A DNA stretch of 14,029 nucleotides, taken from Bacteroidota bacterium. GTDB lineage: Bacteria; Bacteroidota; Bacteroidia; Bacteroidales; Paludibacteraceae. Of the stretch, positions 7,073 through 12,428 are shown in pieces (position 1 is the first letter of the stretch; each line of letters opens with the position of its first letter). The stretch lies in NCBI GenBank assembly GCA_017860335.1, contig JAFNAU010000049.1, forward strand, positions 1-14,029. The letters run 5' to 3'. Position numbers and translations under genes: made by a program. The notes beneath the pieces were generated by a model. The model did no database searches. It was given only the letters and a program-made list of their open reading frames with translations, and was not told the origin of the DNA.

Positions 7073-7990
7073 ATGAAAAAATTATTACTTTTTATTTCCT
7101 GTGCGATTCTTAGCTTATCGACAATTGCAGCCAATTTTACTGTGGATGGAATCTATTACACCATTTCGGGTAGCAATGTGAGCGTTACCTCTGGAGGATA
7201 TACCGGAGCAATAACAATACCTGCCTCAGTTACTTATAATAGTATTACTTATCCCGTTACTGCTATCGGAAATATGGCTTTTGCGTCCTGCAGTGATTTA
7301 ACATCAGTCTCAATTCCATCCTCAGTTACTACTATCGGAGATGATGCTTTTTATCGTTGTATCGGTTTAACCTCACTTGTTATTCCCACTTCGGTTACTT
7401 CTATCGGAAATTATGCTTTTGAATATGCAGGCTTAACGTCCATTACTATTCCTTCTTCAGTTAGTTCTATCGGACAACATGCTTTTAATTTTTGCACAAG
7501 CTTAAAAACTGTAACAATTCCTGTTTCTGTATCTTCTATTGGAACAGAGGCGTTTTGGGCCTGTAGTGCCTTAACGTCTATTTATGTTAATAGATCAATA
7601 CCTGTTGATTTGACTTCGTCCGATAATGTTTTTTATGGAGTAAATCAAACCTCTTGTGTTTTGTATGTGCCTGTAGGTGCTAAAACTGCTTATCAGGCAG
7701 CTTCTCAATGGAAGGATTTTAAAAATATTGTAGAATTTACAACCGCCGTACCAAGAATAGATGATGAACGCATAAATATACATCCAAACCCGGTAGTCGA
7801 TAAATTCAAAATCGATGGTTTGGAAGGAGCAACTGAACTAATACTTATGGATATAAATGGTAAAGAATTACTTCATAAAGAGATTTTAAAGGACGAAAAT
7901 GTATCTGTAAGTGAATTTCCTGCGGGTATGTATTTTGTTAAACTGTCAAACAACGGATTAAACTATAAAAAGAAAATTATCAAGAAATAA
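7073..7990 (+). CDS. BspA-like leucine-rich-repeat protein with T9SS C-terminal sorting domain
   Basis: A 305-residue exported protein starting at the ATG at 7073. An in-frame GTG at 7025 lies at or before the predicted transcription start and would bury the signal peptide, so it is rejected. Residues 1-20 are a signal peptide ending in AA. Residues 62-175 hold five LRR_5 (BspA/TpLRR) repeats of 23 residues with consensus V(T/S).IG..AF..C..LTS..IP.S; the third has 22. A capping segment (VPVGAKTAYQAASQWKDF, 200-217) follows. Residues 232-305 are a Por-type sorting domain (INIHPNPVVDKF, GMYFVKLSNNG, KKKIIKK) that directs type IX secretion and surface attachment or release. BspA-like proteins serve in adhesion or binding; the partner is unknown here. 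The gene looks more AT-rich and repetitive than hisB and later genes. Its promoter region is nearly duplicated before hisB. Confidence 0.9.
   Translation: MKKLLLFISCAILSLSTIAANFTVDGIYYTISGSNVSVTSGGYTGAITIPASVTYNSITYPVTAIGNMAFASCSDLTSVSIPSSVTTIGDDAFYRCIGLTSLVIPTSVTSIGNYAFEYAGLTSITIPSSVSSIGQHAFNFCTSLKTVTIPVSVSSIGTEAFWACSALTSIYVNRSIPVDLTSSDNVFYGVNQTSCVLYVPVGAKTAYQAASQWKDFKNIVEFTTAVPRIDDERINIHPNPVVDKFKIDGLEGATELILMDINGKELLHKEILKDENVSVSEFPAGMYFVKLSNNGLNYKKKIIKK
7256..7597 (+). repeat. Five in-frame ~69-bp leucine-rich repeats
   Basis: Repeat units begin at about 7256, 7325, 7394, 7460 and 7529. They conserve DNA words such as CTATCGGA followed by GCTTTT, as well as the peptide pattern. The third unit is one codon short (66 bp). 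The DNA similarity suggests expansion by duplication followed by divergence. Confidence 0.8.
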
Positions 7991-8002
7991 TAAATATAAC
8001 TA

Positions 8003-8045
8003 AATACAATTCATGATAGCTCCAATAGCTATTGTGGATTGTGTT
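8003..8045 (+). terminator. 19-bp RNA hairpin behind the BspA-like gene
   Basis: Positions 8003-8021 pair with 8027-8045 around the loop CCAAT, giving 19 consecutive pairs of which four are G-U. Paired on the opposite strand, those four would be A-C mismatches, so the structure favours the plus-strand transcript. It starts 12 nt after the stop codon. Only a weak T-run (GTTTTA) follows about 3 nt later, so it may be a terminator or a 3'-end-protecting stem. Confidence 0.55.
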
Positions 8046-8190
8046 ATGTTTTATGGGTGAAATTTGCAATCTATAATTTAATTTTTAAACGCCTTCTTTA
8101 CATTTTAGATATTTCATTCTTCATTATAAATCTTATCACTGCACGATACCAAACAGCTTTGATCTAAGCTGAAAAAAACAAAACTTGTTG

Positions 8191-8208
8191 TGTACATTCT
8201 GTACATTC
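8191..8208 (+). repeat. Tandem TGTACATTC repeat upstream of hisB promoter
   Basis: TGTACATTC occurs twice head to tail (8191-8199, 8200-8208), about 55 bp upstream of the hisB -7 box and immediately before the shared promoter block. The other copy of the block lacks it. It could be an operator, but nothing else supports that. Confidence 0.6.
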
Positions 8209-8210
8209 AA

Positions 8211-8270
8211 TTTTTCAAATTTGATTTTTTTAAAAACTATTTTTCTCTGAAAGGAATATTGTATCTTTGT
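8211..8270 (+). repeat. Shared promoter-region block, copy B (upstream of hisB)
   Basis: Counterpart of 6969-7023: 18 identical bases at 8211-8228, TATTTTTC at 8238-8245 in the same register, then a 5-nt insertion relative to copy A, then ATATTGTATCTTTGT at 8256-8270. Sequence outside these limits is not obviously similar. Confidence 0.7.
8262..8269 (+). promoter_or_regulatory. -7 box of hisB
   Basis: TATCTTTG is an exact TAnnTTTG match, with predicted transcription start near 8275 and a leader of about 80 nt. No consensus -33 TTTG lies at normal spacing. I see no histidine-rich leader peptide and no attenuator-like terminator in the leader. Confidence 0.6.
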
Positions 8271-8354
8271 CATGACGTTAACTTCAAGTGTAACTAATTC
8301 ACCTACATGGAATGTTGGCTGCCATAATAAAAACCAATAACAATTGACTGACAC

Positions 8355-9485
8355 ATGACTATTCTCTCTAAGAAAGTTCTGTTTATTGACCGCGATGGAA
8401 CAATAATTGCTGAACCACCGTTAACTTATCAGGTAGATACTCTCGAGCAGCTTGATTTTTTACCCGCCGTAATCCGAAACCTGTATTTTATCCGTCATAA
8501 ACTTGATTTTGAACTGGCATTGGTTACCAATCAGGATGGTCTTGGTACCGAAGTATATCCGCAAGACAATTTTGATACTGTGCAGCGCAAATTCATGCGG
8601 GTGCTTAGCAACGAAGGAGTTTGGTTTGATAAAATATTTATCGACAAATCGTTTCCGGAAGATAATCTTCCTACCCGTAAACCAGGTACAGCCATGCTGA
8701 AAGGCTACTTTACCGACGAATATGACATTGCTGGTTCCTATGTCATTGGCGACCGCACAACCGATGTGGAACTGGCCCGAAATCTGGGCTGCAAAGCCAT
8801 TTATCTGAGTAATGATACCGAGGAACTGCAAGCGAAGGGTTTGACAGAATTTTGCGCATTACAGACTACCGACTGGAATCGTATAACCGAATTTCTGTTT
8901 GCCGGCGAACGCACAGCCGTGATAAAACGGACTACCAAAGAGACAGATATAGAGGTGGAAATAAACCTGGATGGTTCCGGTAAATCAGAAATTAGCACAG
9001 GTCTGCGTTTTTTCGATCATATGCTCGAACAGATAGGTAAACATTCGGGTGCCGATCTTAAAATTAAAGTAAAAGGCGACCTGGAAGTGGACGAACATCA
9101 CACCATCGAAGATACAGCCATCGCATTGGGTGAAGCACTGCTGAAAGCTCTGGGCGACAAACGGGGAATTGAACGTTACGGATTTACACTCCCGATGGAC
9201 GATTGTCTGTGCTCAACCGCTCTGGACTTTGGCGGACGTGCCTGGCTGGTGTTCGATGCGGATTTCAAACGAGAATATGTCGGTGATTTCCCTACCGAAA
9301 TGCTTCTTCACTTCTTCAAATCGCTGAGCGATGCAGCTCGCATGAACCTCAACATCAACGCTAAGGGTGAAAATGAGCATCATAAAATGGAAGGCATATT
9401 CAAATCATTTGCAAAGTCAATTAAAATGGCTGTCAGACGCGATATTTATAATTATGAATTACCAAGTACAAAAGGGGTATTGTAA
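8355..9485 (+). CDS. hisB: Bifunctional histidinol-phosphatase / imidazoleglycerol-phosphate dehydratase
   Basis: A 376-residue cytoplasmic enzyme for two steps of histidine synthesis: dehydration of imidazole-glycerol phosphate to imidazole-acetol phosphate, and dephosphorylation of histidinol phosphate. Residues 1-180 form a HAD phosphatase: DRDGT (nucleophile D12, D14), VTNQDG (T58), RKP (K109) and IGDRTTD (D133, D137). The four Cys/His zinc ligands in the E. coli HisB loop before RKP are absent (IDKSFPEDNLPTRKP). Residues 185-376 form the IGP dehydratase with the duplicated manganese-binding motifs DEHHTIEDTAI (246-256) and NEHHKMEGIFKS (340-351), plus FFDHMLEQIGKH (219-230). The N-terminal phosphatase fusion has the same order as in enterobacteria. 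No other his gene is nearby, so the enzyme is encoded apart from the rest of the pathway or at its edge. The PafA-like gene follows after 33 nt. Confidence 0.95.
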   Translation: MTILSKKVLFIDRDGTIIAEPPLTYQVDTLEQLDFLPAVIRNLYFIRHKLDFELALVTNQDGLGTEVYPQDNFDTVQRKFMRVLSNEGVWFDKIFIDKSFPEDNLPTRKPGTAMLKGYFTDEYDIAGSYVIGDRTTDVELARNLGCKAIYLSNDTEELQAKGLTEFCALQTTDWNRITEFLFAGERTAVIKRTTKETDIEVEINLDGSGKSEISTGLRFFDHMLEQIGKHSGADLKIKVKGDLEVDEHHTIEDTAIALGEALLKALGDKRGIERYGFTLPMDDCLCSTALDFGGRAWLVFDADFKREYVGDFPTEMLLHFFKSLSDAARMNLNINAKGENEHHKMEGIFKSFAKSIKMAVRRDIYNYELPSTKGVL

Positions 9486-9518
9486 ATTATAATAACTAAT
9501 CATCGAACATTCAAAAAA

Positions 9519-11102
9519 ATGCGAAAATATTTAGTCCTGCTTTTTAGCTTCTTATGTATTGTTTCACAGGCTCAAATAAAAACGGAAGAACCGCCAAGAC
9601 TGTTGATTGGCATAAAAGTAGACGGAATGCAGAACAGTCATATTCAGAAATTGTGGAAATACTTTTCAGCGGGCGGTTTCCGGAAGATTATTACCGAAGG
9701 AACCGTGGTGGAACAGATGGAACATCCTGTAGTGTCTGCCGGTAATTCGTCTGATGTCGCTACGATTTTTACGGGTACTGTGCCCTTTTATCATGGCGTA
9801 ACCGGAGATTATTATTTCGACAGGGAAGATAAAGAAATAAAATCCATTCTGTCCGACGAAAATCAGGTGGGCATAGGAACCCGTGAGAAATTCTCAGCTC
9901 ACCAGATGCTCAGCTCCACCATTACCGACGAACTGCTGCTTGCCAGTCCGCAGTCGCAGGTTTACAGCATTGCCATCAATCCCGAAGATGCCATCATGAT
10001 GGGTGGACACATGGCAACCGGAGTAACCTGGATTGACGATAGTATGAACAAATGGGTGACTACAGCCTATTACACCAAAGGACTTTCGCGCTGGGCCGAC
10101 CTGATGAATGTGAATGGAAAATTTAACTCCATCGCTTCGACCGACTGGGTGCCATTCAGTTCCATCTCTTCTTATCTTAATCCAACCATAAAGGGTTCCA
10201 AGTCTGTTCCATTCAGATACAATCCGTTAGAAAAGAGCAAGAACCCGGCACAATCAATCCTGCGAAATACACCGGCAGCTAACAGTCTGGTTACCGAACT
10301 TGCTCAGACCATTTTCGAAAAGGAGACCCTCGGTGCCGACAGATATACGGATGCACTCCTCATACAATACACAGTTAAAGTGCCCGGTCAGCTCACATCT
10401 TCACTCACCACTGCCGAACAGGAAGACATGTATCTGCGCCTCGACCGCGATTTGCAGAACCTGATTTCATCCATTTCTTCACGAGTAGGCTTCGACAAAG
10501 TTGTATTTTTTCTTACCGGAGGGACAGAAGATTTACATTCGCCGGTGGAACTGGGCAACAACCGCATACCTGCTGGCTACTTCAATGCCAACCGGTCGTT
10601 GTCTCTGGTTAATACCTATCTGATGGCTCTTTACGGACAGGAAAAATGGATCAGCGGTTATTATGGAAAGAATATCTTTTTGAATAAACACCGGATTGAA
10701 GAAAAAAAACTCAATTTTGAGGAGGTGAAAAGCAGAACAGCAGAATTCCTCCTGGAATTTGAAGGCATTCAGGCAGCATATCCCATCAATGAGATTGTGA
10801 ACTTTACCGGAAATTCGGTGGATGTTCGCTCCAAATACCGGAACTCGTATCATAAGACTACAGCCGGAGATATTGTGATTACACTTTTACCGGGTTGGGT
10901 GGAGGTTGACGATAAAAATCAGGTGGTCGGTACAGCTAACACACCAAGGGTGTATCTGCCATTTTATTTGTATGGTGCCAGAGTAAAACCACAAAAGATC
11001 AGCACCGACTGCAAAACCACCGACATTGCTCCCACACTGGCACATTTACTTGGAATCCCGTTGCCAAATGCCTGCATAGGAAAATCATTGATACTTGATT
11101 AG
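9519..11102 (+). CDS. PafA-like alkaline-phosphatase-superfamily protein, probably lacking key metal ligands
   Basis: A 527-residue exported protein (signal peptide 1-19, ending SQAQ). The fold matches PafA-type alkaline phosphatases along its length: LLIGIKVDGM (29-37, first metal Asp D35), GGFRKIITEG, FTGTVPFYHGVTG (84-96), MLSSTITDELLLAS, GHMATGVTWIDDSMNKWVTTAYY, EDMYLRLDRDLQNLI (302-316), RIPAGYF, and a C-terminal DIAPTLAHLLGIPLPNACIGKSL (502-524). However, by remembered PafA motifs, several active-site elements are replaced. The usual TDYVGH segment reads YTVKVPG (284-290), DHG reads GGT (334-336), the THVPL histidine segment reads RVYLP (477-481), and the substrate-binding K/R pair reads N154/E156. 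S73 may stand at the Thr nucleophile. It may therefore be a pseudoenzyme with a binding or structural role. It is probably co-transcribed with hisB. Confidence 0.75.
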   Translation: MRKYLVLLFSFLCIVSQAQIKTEEPPRLLIGIKVDGMQNSHIQKLWKYFSAGGFRKIITEGTVVEQMEHPVVSAGNSSDVATIFTGTVPFYHGVTGDYYFDREDKEIKSILSDENQVGIGTREKFSAHQMLSSTITDELLLASPQSQVYSIAINPEDAIMMGGHMATGVTWIDDSMNKWVTTAYYTKGLSRWADLMNVNGKFNSIASTDWVPFSSISSYLNPTIKGSKSVPFRYNPLEKSKNPAQSILRNTPAANSLVTELAQTIFEKETLGADRYTDALLIQYTVKVPGQLTSSLTTAEQEDMYLRLDRDLQNLISSISSRVGFDKVVFFLTGGTEDLHSPVELGNNRIPAGYFNANRSLSLVNTYLMALYGQEKWISGYYGKNIFLNKHRIEEKKLNFEEVKSRTAEFLLEFEGIQAAYPINEIVNFTGNSVDVRSKYRNSYHKTTAGDIVITLLPGWVEVDDKNQVVGTANTPRVYLPFYLYGARVKPQKISTDCKTTDIAPTLAHLLGIPLPNACIGKSLILD

Positions 11103-11261
11103 CTCTGATGTTTCGAACGATAGGTTCCTGATAGCTCGTTTTGTTGTTGAAGTAGTTAATAAAGTATAAAACAAGACACATTTATATCCCTGTCAACGTC
11201 AAACATATGACATGCTCACACGAACACTGATGTTTTATGCTGACAGCCTTTGAAAAACAAT

Positions 11262-12428
11262 ATGAAGTACAATTTTGATGAAATTATAGACCGCCGCAAT
11301 ACCGGTGCAGTAAAAATTGAATTATGTAAAAAAATGTTCGGAACTGAAGACCTGATACCGCTTTGGGTGGCAGATATGGATTTCCGTACACCTGATTTTA
11401 TTATTGATTCCATTAACGAAAGATGTAAGCATCCTATTCTGGGTTATTCGGTACCCGACGATGAGTATTTCGACAGCATTATCCGGTGGATTGAAGCCCG
11501 TCACGGGTGGAAGTTGGAGCGTAATTGGCTTGGATTTTTACCCGGTATTGTTCCCGGTCTGGCATTTGCGGTAAACGCATTCACCCGCATCGACGACGAA
11601 ATAATCATTCAACCACCGGTTTATCCGCCCTTTATCAATGTTCCCTCTAAAAATGGCCGGCAACTGGTCTTCAATCCTTTGAAAGAAGTGGATGGACGAT
11701 TTGAAATGGATTTTGAGGATCTGGAACGGAAAATCACCGGGAAAACACGTCTGTTTATCCTGTGTAATCCCCACAATCCAGGAGGACGCGCATGGGATGC
11801 TAATACCCTAACCCGGCTGGCTCAGATTTGCCATAAACACGGTATTCTTGTTGTGTCGGACGAAATACATTCGGATATGGCATTGCCCGGAAATGTTCAT
11901 ACCCCGTTTGCTGCCGTTTCTGAACTTGCCGAACAAAACTGCATCACCTACATGGCTCCAAGTAAAACATTCAATATGGCCGGGTTGGTTAGTTCATCCT
12001 ACATTATTCCTAATCGTGAAATACGAAAGAAATTCAGCGATTTTCTGGAAAACTCCGAGCTGGCCAACGGTAATATATTTGCCTATATCGCCGCTAAGGC
12101 AGCTTACGAAAACGGAACCGAATGGCTGAATGAGATGGTGAACTATATTCAGGGAAATGTGGAATTTGTGGTTGATTTTCTGAAAAACAATGTTCCGCAG
12201 ATAAAACCGATGATCCCTCAGGCTTCGTTTCTTATCTGGCTTGACTGTTCCGGTATGGGCATGAACACCAGTCAGATTCAAAATTTTATCATCAACGAAG
12301 CCGGACTTGGTCTGAACAAAGGAACTACTTTCGGACCGGGTGGCGAGTACCATCTGCGACTCAATATCGGATGTCCGAGGGCTATACTTGAAGAAGCTAT
12401 GGAAAGGCTAAAACGGGCAATAGTATAA
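11262..12428 (+). CDS. PatB/MalY-type PLP-dependent C-S lyase (cystathionine beta-lyase)
   Basis: A 388-residue cytoplasmic fold-type I PLP enzyme. The start is set at ATG 11262 (MKYNFDEIIDRRNT), the standard PatB-family opening; a TTG 12 nt upstream is in frame but unneeded. Key motifs are PLWVADMDF (33-41), GYSVPDDEYF (61-70), QPPVYPPF (117-124), CNPHNPGGRAW (168-178, N169), VVSDEIHSD (197-205, D200 contacting the pyridine nitrogen), APSKTFNMAGL (232-242, PLP-binding K235), and HLRLNIGCPR (364-373, R366 for the substrate carboxylate). All catalytic residues are present. The family cleaves carbon-sulfur bonds of cystathionine or cysteine conjugates, in methionine synthesis or sulfur catabolism. 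HisC is a less likely alternative, because PADMDF-like and APSKTFN motifs mark PatB/MalY. It lies 159 nt after the PafA-like gene without a good promoter or terminator, and its stop overlaps the next frame. Confidence 0.9.
   Translation: MKYNFDEIIDRRNTGAVKIELCKKMFGTEDLIPLWVADMDFRTPDFIIDSINERCKHPILGYSVPDDEYFDSIIRWIEARHGWKLERNWLGFLPGIVPGLAFAVNAFTRIDDEIIIQPPVYPPFINVPSKNGRQLVFNPLKEVDGRFEMDFEDLERKITGKTRLFILCNPHNPGGRAWDANTLTRLAQICHKHGILVVSDEIHSDMALPGNVHTPFAAVSELAEQNCITYMAPSKTFNMAGLVSSSYIIPNREIRKKFSDFLENSELANGNIFAYIAAKAAYENGTEWLNEMVNYIQGNVEFVVDFLKNNVPQIKPMIPQASFLIWLDCSGMGMNTSQIQNFIINEAGLGLNKGTTFGPGGEYHLRLNIGCPRAILEEAMERLKRAIV

Larger units (their letters stand above)
7991..8354. other. 364-bp gap between BspA-like gene and hisB
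   Basis: No convincing gene is visible. From left to right it holds a long G-U-containing hairpin (8003-8045), an AT-rich stretch without recognisable structure (8046-8150), a small inverted repeat CAGCTT/AAGCTG (8154-8171), a tandem 9-mer (8191-8208), the second copy of the shared promoter block (8211-8270), and a leader of about 80 nt before hisB. Confidence 0.7.

Noticed and set aside
8154..8171. Inverted repeat CAGCTT/AAGCTG, considered as a terminator.
   Set aside because: It is followed by an A-rich tract on the plus strand, and on the minus strand only TTT follows. The stem is short, so it is neither a convincing terminator nor a clear operator.
8272..8340. A 22-codon frame (ATG at 8272, TAA at 8338) just before hisB, considered as an attenuator leader peptide.
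   Set aside because: It encodes only one His, and its ATG lies at or upstream of the transcription start predicted from the -7 box at 8262-8269. No terminator/antiterminator hairpins follow.
11112..11145. AACGA/TCGTT pairing followed by TTTTGTTG after the PafA-like gene, considered as a terminator.
   Set aside because: It is a 5-bp stem with a 15-nt loop and an interrupted T-run. It is too weak to call, although partial termination is possible.
11250..11261. In-frame TTG at 11250 as the start of the C-S lyase.
   Set aside because: ATG at 11262 gives the usual MKYNFDEI-type family N-terminus, so the TTG is unnecessary.
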